Origin: Paenibacillus curdlanolyticus YK9
GTDB taxonomy: Bacteria > Bacillota > Bacilli > Paenibacillales > Paenibacillaceae
Reading direction: 5' to 3'
Length of the DNA: 64,000 nucleotides
Assembly: GCF_000179615.1 (NCBI RefSeq)
Contig: NZ_AEDD01000002.1
Span: 483,497 to 547,496 of the forward strand
Positions 1 through 7,470 of the stretch are shown here, piece by piece. The notes below the pieces were generated by a model. That model was given only the letters and a program-made list of their open reading frames with translations, was not told the origin of the DNA and ran no database searches. A program made the position numbers and the translations under genes. Each line of letters opens with the position of its first letter. Positions within the stretch are counted from its first letter, which is position 1.

Positions 1-168
1 GCTAGTGACAAGGCTAACGCCAAAGTCGCTAGCGCCGAACTCCGATTTGACGTAGGCGGGAAACGAAGAGAGCAGCATTTGCAAATTTAAAAACAATAAA
101 AATGAGCTGAAAGTTAGTGCCAGGAACGATAACGTCCAAAGTCTAGTTGCAGATTCTTGGTGTGGCAT
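1..168 (-). CDS. MFS transporter, N-terminal part only
   Basis: Only the first 56 codons are in the window; the gene runs off the left edge. The start is ATG at 168-166, behind AGGAGAG, which itself sits on the stop codon of the upstream MarR gene. The peptide begins with a short polar stretch and then a hydrophobic helix followed by FLNLQMLLSSFPAYVK, a pattern I associate with helix 1 and the first periplasmic loop of 12-TM major facilitator drug or sugar-phosphate exporters. Placed 11 bp downstream of a MarR regulator on the same strand, it is probably an efflux pump under that regulator's control. The substrate cannot be inferred from this fragment. Confidence 0.75.
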   Translation of the reverse strand, partial: MPHQESATRLWTLSFLALTFSSFLLFLNLQMLLSSFPAYVKSEFGASDFGVSLVTS

Positions 169-179
169 CCTTATCTCTC

Positions 180-632
180 CTAGTTGTCTTCAATCATGCT
201 GTCAATTTGGGCGGAAATCTTGCTAATTAAACGGATAAGGGTATCATATTCTTCAGTCGTCATGCAGGACTTCACTTCCGCGATGACCTGCTTCTCGATC
301 GGCAGCGTCTCTTGCATCATCTGCCGTCCTTTATCCGTAATATAGACGAGAAACGAACGACGATCCTTCGTGCCTGCTTTTTTATAGATCAAGCCTTTCT
401 CCTCGAGCAGGTCCAATATTCTCGTTGTCGTCGGCTTGTCCTTCCCCGCTCGCTCCGCAATCTCCTTCTGAATCAAGCCGTCCGCCCGATCGATTTGATA
501 AAGAATCGACCATTGCTCGGGCGTAATCTCGTAAGGCTTCAGACGGTTTTGCAGCAATGCCGAGAGCTTACGATAAGTCATACCCGTCATGAAGCCGACC
601 GATCGCTCAAGTCCTTTGTGATCTACAGGCAC
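180..632 (-). CDS. MarR family transcriptional regulator
   Basis: 150 aa, a full-length MarR protein. The winged helix-turn-helix lies in the middle: ITPEQWSILYQI, then IQKEIAERAGKDKPTTTRILDLLEEKGLI as recognition helices, and the wing with the typical DRRSFLVYITDKG motif around residues 90-105. Helices at both ends should form the dimer interface. It is the first gene of a two-gene unit with the MFS gene starting at 168, and its promoter carries inverted and direct repeats (659-702). The expected role is a ligand-responsive repressor of itself and the efflux gene. The ligand is unknown. Confidence 0.9.
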   Translation of the reverse strand: MPVDHKGLERSVGFMTGMTYRKLSALLQNRLKPYEITPEQWSILYQIDRADGLIQKEIAERAGKDKPTTTRILDLLEEKGLIYKKAGTKDRRSFLVYITDKGRQMMQETLPIEKQVIAEVKSCMTTEEYDTLIRLISKISAQIDSMIEDN

Positions 633-658
633 TCCAACACATCCTTCTGCATATTAAA

Positions 659-702
659 ATAATTGTTATGACAACTATATATCAAGCAACTATATTTGTC
701 AA
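659..702 (-). promoter_or_regulatory. Promoter and putative MarR operator
   Basis: On the minus strand TTGACA (702-697), a 17-bp spacer and TATAGT (679-674) give a near-consensus sigma-A promoter for the marR-MFS unit. An imperfect palindrome, ATAGTTG-6-CAATTAT, covers 678-659 over the -10 and the start region. The 9-mer CAACTATAT is also repeated directly at 672-680 and 687-695. Both patterns fit autorepression by the adjacent MarR protein; the regulator assignment is inference. Confidence 0.65.
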
Positions 703-804
703 ACATGCGCTTAGGACGGAATGCTGTCAATCCAAACATGACATGCCAGGATGATTGAACCATTTGGGATTATACTACATTTTACAATACGGGAATATAT
801 AATC

Positions 805-839
805 ATGCAAAAAAGGCCGCAAATGCTCCAGCCTTGCAT
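805..839 (-). terminator. Rho-independent terminator
   Basis: On the minus strand AAGGC pairs with GCCTT, flanked by ATGCAA and TTGCAT, with a run of T after the inner stem. It lies 20 bp after the GNAT gene. The stem is short, so confidence is moderate. Confidence 0.45.
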
Positions 840-858
840 CGGTTTATTCAAACATACC

Positions 859-1425
859 CTATAGAAGCTTTTCAAATTTGCTGAAGCCCGTCGCTAACGC
901 AGCGATATAAGATTCCCCAATATACGTGTAGCCCATACGCTGATAGAAGTTGTTTAGAAAAGGATTCGAACGAATGCAATCCAGCCGAATGCGGTCCTGT
1001 CCTGGAAAACGAATCCCCCGCTCTGCCCATTTCATCATGTGTTCGCCAAGCTGCAAACCGCTGAAGGCGCGCGATATCGCAAGCCGATGCAAATAAACCG
1101 CGCCGTCATGCCCCTCTTCTCCCCACAGCTCGCGGTCCCACGCGCTTGGCTGCGGCAGCAGCATGACCATCCCGGCAAGCGGGTCCGAATGTCTGCGGCT
1201 TCTAAAGCCATACACATGCCCGCGCACGATGGCGTCCTGCGTGTTATGCGAATCCTCGCCCTGCAGCAATCCGCTCCACTGCGTTGATCCATTGCGCTTA
1301 AACCATTCCGCAGTCTGAATCAGCAGCGACAAGACGTCTTCCGTGTCTGCTTCTCTTGCTTGAAAAGCAACGATATCGTCGGTTACATGCTCGTCTGTGA
1401 TGAAGGATGGACTGAAATTGATCAT
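859..1425 (-). CDS. GNAT family N-acetyltransferase
   Basis: 188 aa from ATG at 1425, chosen because GGAGGG lies 5 nt upstream; an upstream in-frame start would overlap the preceding gene. The protein has a GNAT fold: an N-terminal helix pair (EDVLSLLIQTAEWFKRNG), a central acceptor-side strand, VYLHRLAISRAFSGLQLGEHMMKWAE as the acetyl-CoA pyrophosphate loop region (degenerate Q/RxxGxG/A, seen as SGLQLG), and a C-terminal NPFLNNFYQRMGY motif typical of the family. Acceptor unknown. It follows the 320-aa gene by 17 bp on the same strand and is probably co-transcribed with it. Confidence 0.85.
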   Translation of the reverse strand: MINFSPSFITDEHVTDDIVAFQAREADTEDVLSLLIQTAEWFKRNGSTQWSGLLQGEDSHNTQDAIVRGHVYGFRSRRHSDPLAGMVMLLPQPSAWDRELWGEEGHDGAVYLHRLAISRAFSGLQLGEHMMKWAERGIRFPGQDRIRLDCIRSNPFLNNFYQRMGYTYIGESYIAALATGFSKFEKLL

Positions 1426-1442
1426 GATAACCCTCCTGCTTT

Positions 1443-2405
1443 TCACTTGCTTGCTGGCTGCTGAATGGCATAGGTCCGATCCTCAGGTCCAACCGTTTCC
1501 GGTCGCACCCCGTCTAACGATTCAATATATGAGCATACGCTCAAATAAAGCCTCGGTTTGCCTGTTAGAAATCTAAGATCGCTACCGCCATGCTCGGAGA
1601 TGAGCAGCTCGCAAATGATGCGGGCGCTCTTCATCCCGCCGCGCAAATAACGTTGGGTCGGCTCTTGCAGCGCATAAGGAAGCTCCCATAGCGGCGGCTC
1701 CTGTTGTTTCTGCTGTTTCTGTTGATTCTGATGCTCCTCTACTGCGTCTTGCCATGCAAACAGATCCATCGGCGCTTCGACTGCCTTCACTGGAGCAGCA
1801 ATCGGCCGCGGCTCCACCTTCGGTGTGCTCCGAACGGATTGCGCGGCAGCGCGAATTTGGCGAAGCCGATTGATTTGGCGCTCTAAGAGCGGCAAGCCAA
1901 GTCTCAGATGATCCGCTACGTCATCAGGCAGCCGCTCCATCTGGAGCAGCTCAGGATCCTGCGTCCACCCGCTATTGCGCTTGATTAACAGCTCATCCAG
2001 CTCGTAATCGATCGCTTCGAAGCCTTTTTTAATGGCAGATACGACCGAACTGTCGATCGCCAAATGCTCTTTGAGATGCTCGATGCCAAAATGCTTCACC
2101 TCGCCCGTTTCTTTATGCTCGACACGATGCTGATATCGAAGCGGCCTGCCGCACTCGCAGCGCAAATCAGGCGAAACCATCCCAGCATCCACATATCCTG
2201 TATAAATCCAATCGTTAAGCAGCAGCTCAATCTGAGCAGCATCCGTGTCTTCTGGAATGTGGAAGCCCTTTTGCTTAGCCATCTCGTTCGCGAAAACCGT
2301 TCGGCGTCCGCGGATTAACGATTCCGAGATATATTGCTGCTGCTGCTCGCTCAGCGTCTGGACAAGCCGATCACGATCCTCAACTGCTAAAATCAGTTTC
2401 CCCAC
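1443..2405 (-). CDS. Conserved protein, possibly DUF3895-like
   Basis: 320 aa. I tentatively associate it with the DUF3895 proteins of Bacillus and Paenibacillus but cannot confirm this by eye. Visible features: a helical N-terminal half with CECGRPLRYQHRVEH around residues 103-117, a possible Cys/His metal or nucleic-acid binding patch; a charged middle; a Gln-rich linker (QNQQKQQKQQ, about residue 230); and a C-terminal globular segment ending near residue 310. No signal peptide or membrane helix. ATG at 2405 follows a GGAGCAGG ribosome site. Function unknown; it heads a unit with the GNAT gene. Confidence 0.6.
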   Translation of the reverse strand: MGKLILAVEDRDRLVQTLSEQQQQYISESLIRGRRTVFANEMAKQKGFHIPEDTDAAQIELLLNDWIYTGYVDAGMVSPDLRCECGRPLRYQHRVEHKETGEVKHFGIEHLKEHLAIDSSVVSAIKKGFEAIDYELDELLIKRNSGWTQDPELLQMERLPDDVADHLRLGLPLLERQINRLRQIRAAAQSVRSTPKVEPRPIAAPVKAVEAPMDLFAWQDAVEEHQNQQKQQKQQEPPLWELPYALQEPTQRYLRGGMKSARIICELLISEHGGSDLRFLTGKPRLYLSVCSYIESLDGVRPETVGPEDRTYAIQQPASK

Positions 2406-2422
2406 CTGCTCCCTCTGTTAGT

Positions 2423-2453
2423 CTAATCACCCATGATTAGCTAAAGTATAGCA
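2423..2453 (-). promoter_or_regulatory. Extended -10 promoter with leader palindrome
   Basis: Minus strand TGCTATACT (2453-2445) is an extended -10 box without a good -35. Directly downstream the palindrome CTAATCA-4-TGATTAG (2440-2423) could be an operator or a leader hairpin for the 320-aa gene. Confidence 0.45.
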
Positions 2454-2499
2454 TATTGACGGAAGCCGGTTTGCTGATGGAAGCAGAAATAACTTGTTT

Positions 2500-2539
2500 C
2501 CGAAAAAACCTCCATGCCGCTTCCGGCAATGGAGGTTTT
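2500..2539 (-). terminator. Rho-independent terminator of the MFS operon
   Basis: AAAACCTCCAT pairs with ATGGAGGTTTT, with a GCCG/CGGC extension and CTTC loop; six T follow on the minus strand. It lies about 20 bp after the DHA2 transporter stop codon. Confidence 0.9.
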
Positions 2540-2557
2540 GATCAAGGTCAATTCACT

Positions 2558-4027
2558 CTAGGCTGGCTCTTTCACTGGCTCTTCATGCGGCTTTACTTTG
2601 CGAATAAAGAAGGCGAGAATAAGCGCAACGACCGACATCCATGTTGCCACCACGAACGAATGGTTGATGCCATAAATCGTCGCTTCGTGCACAACGCCAG
2701 CCATTTTGGTTTTATCCGAAGGGTCGATGCCGTTCTGTGCTACCAAATGCTTCACTTGAGAAGCGGTTTTATTCGACATGATCGTAACTAGGAACGCCGT
2801 ACCCAGCGCACCTGCAACGTTACGTAGCGTTTGCGACATCGCAGAGCCATGGGCGTTCAAGCGCTGCGGCAGCTGATTCATACCAGCCGTCTGGATCGGC
2901 ATCATCAGCATGGACATACCGAACATCCGCAGCGAGTACATGAGAAGCATGTGCATGTACGTCGTGTCCGAAGTCAGGTGACTGAACTCGTAAGTCGTAA
3001 ATACAGTAATGATCAATCCGACTACCGAAAGCCAACGTGCACCGACTTTATCGAAAATAATGCCGGTAATCGGCGACATGATACCCATCAGGATTGCACC
3101 TGGCAAGAGGAGCAAACCAGATTTCAGCGGCGAAAACCCTTGAATTTGCTGCAAATAAATCGGAAGCAGGATCATGCCGGAGAACATCGCCATCGTAATG
3201 ATCACGTTAATAACGGTCGTCAGCGAGTACATGCTGTATTTGAATACGCGCATCTCGAGGATCGGCTTTGCGACCGTCATTTCCCGCCATACGAACAGGA
3301 TCAAGGAAAGGCATCCCACGATCAAGCTTGCAATAACCGTTGCGCTGTCCCAGCCATCGCTGCCTGCATCGCTGAAGCCATAGAGCAAGCCGCCGAAGCC
3401 AAGCGTCGACAGCACAACGCCTAAATAATCGAGATTCGATTTTGCATTGCGCGTTACGTTTTTCATGGAAATTGCACCGAAGATCAAACCGAACAACGAA
3501 ATCGGCAGTACGATGTAGAACAGGACACGCCACGAGTGATGCTCAACAACCCATCCAGACAACGTAGGTCCGACTGCCGGCGCGAAGATCATGGCTAGAC
3601 CCATCATCCCCATTGCTTTCCCGCGCTGTTCGATTGGGAAAATCGTCAAGAACACAATCGACATCAGCGGCATCAGAATGCCTGCGCCTGCTGCTTGTAC
3701 GATACGACCCGTAAGAAGAATCTCAAATGAGGTCGCTAATGCGCTTATTAACGTACCTGCGGTAAATAAACTAACTGCTGTAATAAACAGTTTGCGCGTC
3801 GTAAACCGCTCGATGAGATACGCGCTGATCGGAATCAATACGCCGTTGACGAGCATATAGCCGGTCGACAGCCACTGAGCTGTATTGGCTTCAACGTTCA
3901 AATCCTTCATAATGCTTGGCAGCGCTACGTTTAGCAGCGTTTGACTTAGAATGGCAACGAATGCCGCGATTAGTAATGAAGCTACGATTGGCCCTCTTCT
4001 GATAACTGCTCCTGCTGAATTACTCAT
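2558..4027 (-). CDS. DHA2 family multidrug efflux MFS transporter
   Basis: 489 aa with about 14 hydrophobic helices, the length and topology of the EmrB/QacA (DHA2) group; LmrB of Bacillus is a likely relative. Visible motifs: NVALPSIMKDLN in helix 1, QWLSTGYML, IERFTTRKLF as motif A, GRIVQAAGAGILMPL as motif B, and GPTLSGWVVEHHSWR as the antiporter motif C. It should export drugs or other hydrophobic compounds in exchange for protons across the cytoplasmic membrane. The ATG at 4027 overlaps the end of the marR gene by 8 bp, so the two are translationally coupled. Confidence 0.93.
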   Translation of the reverse strand: MSNSAGAVIRRGPIVASLLIAAFVAILSQTLLNVALPSIMKDLNVEANTAQWLSTGYMLVNGVLIPISAYLIERFTTRKLFITAVSLFTAGTLISALATSFEILLTGRIVQAAGAGILMPLMSIVFLTIFPIEQRGKAMGMMGLAMIFAPAVGPTLSGWVVEHHSWRVLFYIVLPISLFGLIFGAISMKNVTRNAKSNLDYLGVVLSTLGFGGLLYGFSDAGSDGWDSATVIASLIVGCLSLILFVWREMTVAKPILEMRVFKYSMYSLTTVINVIITMAMFSGMILLPIYLQQIQGFSPLKSGLLLLPGAILMGIMSPITGIIFDKVGARWLSVVGLIITVFTTYEFSHLTSDTTYMHMLLMYSLRMFGMSMLMMPIQTAGMNQLPQRLNAHGSAMSQTLRNVAGALGTAFLVTIMSNKTASQVKHLVAQNGIDPSDKTKMAGVVHEATIYGINHSFVVATWMSVVALILAFFIRKVKPHEEPVKEPA

Positions 4028-4472
4028 GGTTCTGTCCCTCTTTTGCGTTATTTAGAATAGATACGATTTCTTTATGAATCCGCAATAGCGTCGCATGATC
4101 CTCGTCTGATGTCTGTCGTAAAGGAAGCAGCCGCTTTAACCGAGTCTCATACATTTTCTCCCAAAGCAATTTTCCTTCTTCCGTTAATTCCAGCTTCACC
4201 GATCTTCGGTCCGTTTCTGATCGTTCGCGAGAAACCCAGCCAGCCTTCACCATCCTGTCAATTACGCCGCTCGATGTGCTGTTCGTCGAGTAAATGAGCT
4301 CTGCCAGCTCAGACAAGCCGATGCCAGGACATTGATCCAATGTTTTCAGCACCAAATATTGAACGGGCGTCACGCCATATTGTTGAGCAGCGCTAGACAG
4401 CGTATGGTAAAAAGCTTTGTTTACCTCGCGGAATGATGCAAAAACATCATGCACACGCTGAAAATCGCCCAT
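4020..4472 (-). CDS. MarR family regulator of the DHA2 pump
   Basis: 150 aa from ATG at 4472, selected because GGAGGAGG stands 7 nt upstream; a longer reading to 4583 has no ribosome site and runs through the promoter. Central winged helix: VTPVQYLVLKTLDQ, LSELAELIYSTNSTSSGVIDRMVKAGWV as helix-turn-helix and ETDRRSVKLELTEEG as wing (residues about 85-100). Its last codons overlap the transporter start. Likely a repressor of its own operon, released by a substrate of the pump. Confidence 0.92.
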   Translation of the reverse strand: MGDFQRVHDVFASFREVNKAFYHTLSSAAQQYGVTPVQYLVLKTLDQCPGIGLSELAELIYSTNSTSSGVIDRMVKAGWVSRERSETDRRSVKLELTEEGKLLWEKMYETRLKRLLPLRQTSDEDHATLLRIHKEIVSILNNAKEGQNHE

Positions 4473-4510
4473 AACGGGACCTCCTCCCCTTATAGTTATT
4501 ACACAAATAG

Positions 4511-4553
4511 TTCGTATGCGAATTATATTACTCCTAACGATTCGGTTCGTCAA
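4511..4553 (-). promoter_or_regulatory. marR-DHA2 promoter with operator-like palindrome
   Basis: Minus strand TTGACG (4553-4548), 17-bp spacer, TAATAT (4530-4525). Just downstream is TTCG-4-CGAA (4522-4511), which is well placed for autorepression by the MarR protein. Confidence 0.65.
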
Positions 4554-4601
4554 ATTATTTTGTTTCATTGCGCCAAGCTTCATGTGAGGAGGGTTCTGGA
4601 A

Positions 4602-4630
4602 TTGACGGATATTGGCACGTCCATTACAAT
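4602..4630 (+). promoter_or_regulatory. Candidate promoter of the CLC gene
   Basis: TTGACG (4602-4607), 17-bp spacer, TACAAT (4625-4630) would start transcription about 45 nt before the CLC ATG, leaving a leader with AAGGGGA as ribosome site. It conflicts with the leader-ORF reading of the same bases; only one need be right. Confidence 0.45.
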
Positions 4631-4684
4631 TAGACCATTTGATGCCATCGTGGTAATGTACATGAAGATAAGGGGAAAACCATG
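4602..4684 (+). CDS. Possible 27-codon leader ORF before the CLC gene
   Basis: A TTG at 4602 follows the strong ribosome site AGGAGGG (4587-4593) by 8 nt and opens a 27-codon frame (LTDIGTSITIRPFDAI..., ending RGKP). Its TGA overlaps the CLC start codon as ATGA. This geometry is typical of translational coupling. The peptide resembles nothing I know. A competing reading is that the first six bases are a -35 box (see next entry), in which case this frame is not fully transcribed. Confidence 0.3.
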
Positions 4685-5974
4685 AGTCGTAGCGATAAGA
4701 AAATAAAGGTAGGATTGGCTTTGAAGTGGCTTATCCTATGTATGCTTATTGGAGCGATGGTCGGTACGGCGTCCTCCCTCTTCCTCTACGGATTGGAGCT
4801 CGTAACCGACGCGCGAGTCAGCCATTCGTGGCTGTTATGGCTGCTGCCGGTCGGCGGCGCCTTCATCAGCTGGCTCTATATGAGATACGGAGGCGCAGCA
4901 GCCAAAGGAAACAATCTGATCCTTGAGCAATCTTACGAGGCGCCAGAGGTGCGCGTCCCTTTACGGATGGGGCCACTCGTTCTATTAGGCACTTGGATGA
5001 CTCATTTGCTTGGAGGGTCTGCCGGACGTGAAGGCACGGCTGTCCAGATTGGCGGAAGCTTGGCCGAGCAGGCAGGACGATGGTTTAAGCTGACGCCGCA
5101 TGAGCGCCGTGTCGTGCTGCTATGCGGCATCAGCAGCGGATTCGGTTCCGTCTTCGGGACGCCGCTCGCAGGAGCCATATTCGGCGTGGAGCTGCTCGCC
5201 AAAGGCCGGCTCTGGCGATTTGCAGCATTGCTTCCTTGCCTTCTATCAAGTTTGGCTGCTGATCAGATCACGAAAGCTTGGGGAACGGAGCATTCGCATT
5301 ATTGGATTGGCATTGTCCCTGCATTATCCTTAGCACTGCTGCTTAAAGTCATTGGCGCTTCCGTCTTATTTGGTCTTGCTGCCCTTATTTTTAGCCAATT
5401 GACCCATTTCTTAAAAGCGTGGTTTACGCGCTTGATTCCTTACGCACCAGCTAAGAGCTTTGTTGGCGGCGTGCTAGTTATTGCGCTGGTCTATGCAGCT
5501 GGCACCAGACAATATATTGGACTGGGCTTGCCGCTTATCGCCCAATCCTTCCATGAGGCTGCGTCTCCCCTTGCCTTTGCTTGGAAAACGCTGTTCACCT
5601 CGCTTACATTAGGCGCAGGCTACCAGGGCGGCGAGGTTACGCCTTTATTCGCGATCGGCGCTTTGCTGGGCAGTGCGTTGGCTGGGCTCTTGCATGTATC
5701 CATACCATTGTTAGCCGCCGTGGGATTGATAAGTGTGTTTAGCGGCGCCGCCAATACGCCATTCGCATGCTTCGTCATGGGGCTGGAGCTGTTCGGCGTT
5801 GACGGCGCGATCTATCTGTTCATCGGCTGCATCGTCGCATGGATTTGCTCGCTTCACACCGGTATTTACACATCGCAGCGAATCGGCGGAATCAAAGCCC
5901 GCCTAATGCGAATGCCTGAACAGCAGACCATCGGCGGAGCAAAGCTTCGACTTATACGCAATAAGCGCGTGTAA
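4682..5974 (+). CDS. CLC-F type fluoride/proton antiporter (EriC family)
   Basis: 430 aa, an integral membrane CLC protein without C-terminal CBS domains. Motifs by residue: GNN at 76-78 where chloride-type CLCs have the GSGIP serine loop; GREGT at 115-119 with the gating glutamate E117; GSVFGTPLAGAIFGVE at 155-170; and GGEVTP at 316-321 where chloride types have GGIFAP. The glutamate in GGEVTP and the GREGT variant are hallmarks of the CLC-F clade that expels fluoride in exchange for protons; Asn in the first loop is, as I recall, one of the two CLC-F variants. No fluoride riboswitch is visible upstream. The likely job is fluoride resistance rather than chloride transport. Confidence 0.85.
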   Translation: MSRSDKKIKVGLALKWLILCMLIGAMVGTASSLFLYGLELVTDARVSHSWLLWLLPVGGAFISWLYMRYGGAAAKGNNLILEQSYEAPEVRVPLRMGPLVLLGTWMTHLLGGSAGREGTAVQIGGSLAEQAGRWFKLTPHERRVVLLCGISSGFGSVFGTPLAGAIFGVELLAKGRLWRFAALLPCLLSSLAADQITKAWGTEHSHYWIGIVPALSLALLLKVIGASVLFGLAALIFSQLTHFLKAWFTRLIPYAPAKSFVGGVLVIALVYAAGTRQYIGLGLPLIAQSFHEAASPLAFAWKTLFTSLTLGAGYQGGEVTPLFAIGALLGSALAGLLHVSIPLLAAVGLISVFSGAANTPFACFVMGLELFGVDGAIYLFIGCIVAWICSLHTGIYTSQRIGGIKARLMRMPEQQTIGGAKLRLIRNKRV

Positions 5975-5987
5975 CCGATCATACAAG

Positions 5988-6040
5988 AAAAGGACAGCTC
6001 CGTTGGTCATGATATGACCTCGGAGCTGTCCTTTTTTGTT
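5988..6040. terminator. Bidirectional terminator between CLC and the next gene
   Basis: AAAAGGACAGCTCCG (5988-6002) pairs with its complement at 6021-6035, and the loop holds a second stem GGTCAT-3-ATGACC. T runs on both strands let it serve the CLC gene and the convergent gene ending at 6068. Confidence 0.93.
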
Positions 6041-6067
6041 TCTCTCGCCAACCCGTAACGCGATCCG

Positions 6068-6439
6068 TTAGCCTTCCAGCGGGATCCGATAGGAGGAACG
6101 ATGCTCGACGATATGCTCGCCTTGGTTAAATACCCAGTTAAACTCAAACGTATGTCCCTCGTAGCCGGTCCGCTTGCGGATATCCGGCACGATCACGTCG
6201 CCCAGATTCGTCCGAATGGTCTGCTCAATTGTGTTTAAGCGCTCTTCGTTCGCGATCCGCTGTTGCTCGGCCTCTGCTTCATTAGCAGCCGTTTGCATGA
6301 AATACGCAAAAGCAATCTCATCCTCAGGCAGTGTCAGCACTTCCAGCATGCCTGAACCGCGGAACACTTCCTTGACTGTGTCCAGCCAATCCTTATACAA
6401 ATTGATGGACACTTCATAGGCTTGCATTTCGCTGCTCAT
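6068..6439 (-). CDS. Hypothetical protein
   Basis: 123 aa, soluble, acidic, no signal peptide. I do not recognise the family. The sequence is mixed helix (residues 10-75, with a charged run around EAEAEQQRIANEERLNTIEQTI that may be a short coiled coil) followed by a beta-rich tail (HTFEFNWVFNQGEHIVEH). ATG at 6439 has GGGAGAGA upstream. It stands alone between the CLC terminator and the ArsR gene; function unknown. Confidence 0.6.
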   Translation of the reverse strand: MSSEMQAYEVSINLYKDWLDTVKEVFRGSGMLEVLTLPEDEIAFAYFMQTAANEAEAEQQRIANEERLNTIEQTIRTNLGDVIVPDIRKRTGYEGHTFEFNWVFNQGEHIVEHRSSYRIPLEG

Positions 6440-6518
6440 GACCCAATCTCTCCCTTACGTACAGTTCGTATTCACCAGCATAATACGAGAAGGGATCATA
6501 AGGCAACTGCTTTCGCGG

Positions 6519-6851
6519 TCAATTCTCGTCCTGCTCCACGAACCGCTTGAGGGCAAGCAGCTTGTTTTCCCAGAATCGCTCATAATAAGATAACCAGCGT
6601 TTCAATTCCAGCAGCGGTTCCGGCTCCAGCTTATAGCGGGTTTCGCGTCCGACCTTCCGTTCCTTTAACAGCCCCGCATCCGTCAAAATGCGAAGATGCT
6701 TCGATACGGCTGTCCTTGTCATAGGGAAGTAGCCCGAAATCGTTGTCACTGGCATCTCTTGATCGCCTAGAAGCTGGAGAAGCTGACGTCTCGTCGGATC
6801 CGCTATCGCGTGAAAAACATCCGGTTTCTCTGATGCTGAACCTTGGGCCAT
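6519..6851 (-). CDS. ArsR/SmtB family transcriptional regulator
   Basis: 110 aa from ATG at 6851, one base after the TAA of the preceding gene (TAATATG). The winged helix is clear: ADPTRRQLLQLLGDQEMPVTTISGYFPMTRTAVSKHLRILTDAGLLKERKVGRETRY. No Cys-rich metal site is visible, so this is the metal-independent ArsR type usually paired with AHSA1/SRPBCC proteins. It is the second gene of the pair and probably represses the shared promoter (7308-7360). Confidence 0.92.
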   Translation of the reverse strand: MAQGSASEKPDVFHAIADPTRRQLLQLLGDQEMPVTTISGYFPMTRTAVSKHLRILTDAGLLKERKVGRETRYKLEPEPLLELKRWLSYYERFWENKLLALKRFVEQDEN

Positions 6852-6852
6852 A

Positions 6853-7278
6853 TTAGCCTTGCACGTAGCCGCTAAGCTTCTTAACCAATCCGACCCAACC
6901 GCCATTCATGCGATCGCGCACGATCGCATGCGGCTCGCCAAACTCCGTAACGCCTTCCGCGCTCCATCCGCTATGCGTTAGCGTAAACTCCGTCTGATCG
7001 CCTTGCGCGACGAGCTGGAAACGAAGCGTCCAATCTCTTCCCCACGTAAACGCCAATCCGTTAGGCGGATCGATCTCCGTCACTTTGCACGGGGAGTTGC
7101 CCCACTGTCCCGCGTTCAATTCAAATTCAAAGCCTACAATCGGCTGAAAATTGTTCGGCATAAACCATGCGCCTATTCCTTCCGCCGTTGCTACCGCGTT
7201 CCACACTTTGTCGATCGGTGCGTTCAATACGATGGTTTGTACGATATCAGGCAATTGGTTAACAGTCTGTTGATCCAT
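6853..7278 (-). CDS. SRPBCC/AHSA1 family protein
   Basis: 141 aa, single START-like SRPBCC fold of the AHSA1 (Hsp90 ATPase activator homologue) type: VLNAPIDKVWNAVATAEGIGAWFMP at the start, PPNGLAFTWG in the middle, and TEFTLTHSGW...GGWVGLVKKLSGYV at the end. Such proteins bind hydrophobic ligands; the ligand is unknown. ATG at 7278 has a GGAGACTTT site. It is co-transcribed with the ArsR regulator, an arrangement common in soil bacteria. Confidence 0.88.
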   Translation of the reverse strand: MDQQTVNQLPDIVQTIVLNAPIDKVWNAVATAEGIGAWFMPNNFQPIVGFEFELNAGQWGNSPCKVTEIDPPNGLAFTWGRDWTLRFQLVAQGDQTEFTLTHSGWSAEGVTEFGEPHAIVRDRMNGGWVGLVKKLSGYVQG

Positions 7279-7307
7279 GGATAAAGTCTCCTGTCACGAT
7301 AAATTGT

Positions 7308-7360
7308 GAAACCATTTGGTTTCATATCGGAGTATATGACACCGTATGGTTTCGTGTCAA
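7308..7360 (-). promoter_or_regulatory. AHSA1-arsR promoter with ArsR-type operators
   Basis: Minus strand TTGACA (7360-7355), 18-bp spacer, TATACT (7336-7331). The palindrome GAAACCA-2-TGGTTTC (7308-7323) lies just downstream of the -10 and another GAAACCA half-site (7353-7347) lies inside the spacer. Two copies of the same heptamer around the promoter strongly suggest repression by the ArsR protein of this operon. Confidence 0.75.
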
Positions 7361-7470
7361 TTCCTACTTTTATCCTGTCCACTTCCTTGTGAAGGAATGC
7401 AAAAAAACCCTTCCCTCACAAGGAGAAGAAGAGCTTGCCGTGCATTAGATTTATTTATGATGATCGATAA

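Noticed and set aside
1035..1292. Several long frames opposite or within real genes (for example in 1035-1292, 2831-3424, 23811-24365)
   Set aside because: They lack ribosome sites, show no domain pattern and are explained by the codon bias of the gene on the other strand or frame.
4583..4681. Fluoride riboswitch upstream of the CLC-F gene
   Set aside because: The conserved GGNGAUGG and CUGAUG segments of the crcB motif and its pseudoknot partners are not present.
7385..7423. Inverted repeat CCTTGTGAAGG ... CCTTCCCTCACAAGG as a terminator
   Set aside because: The A/T run is in the loop rather than after the stem and the arms are unequal; it does not look like a functional terminator for the gene ending at 7471.
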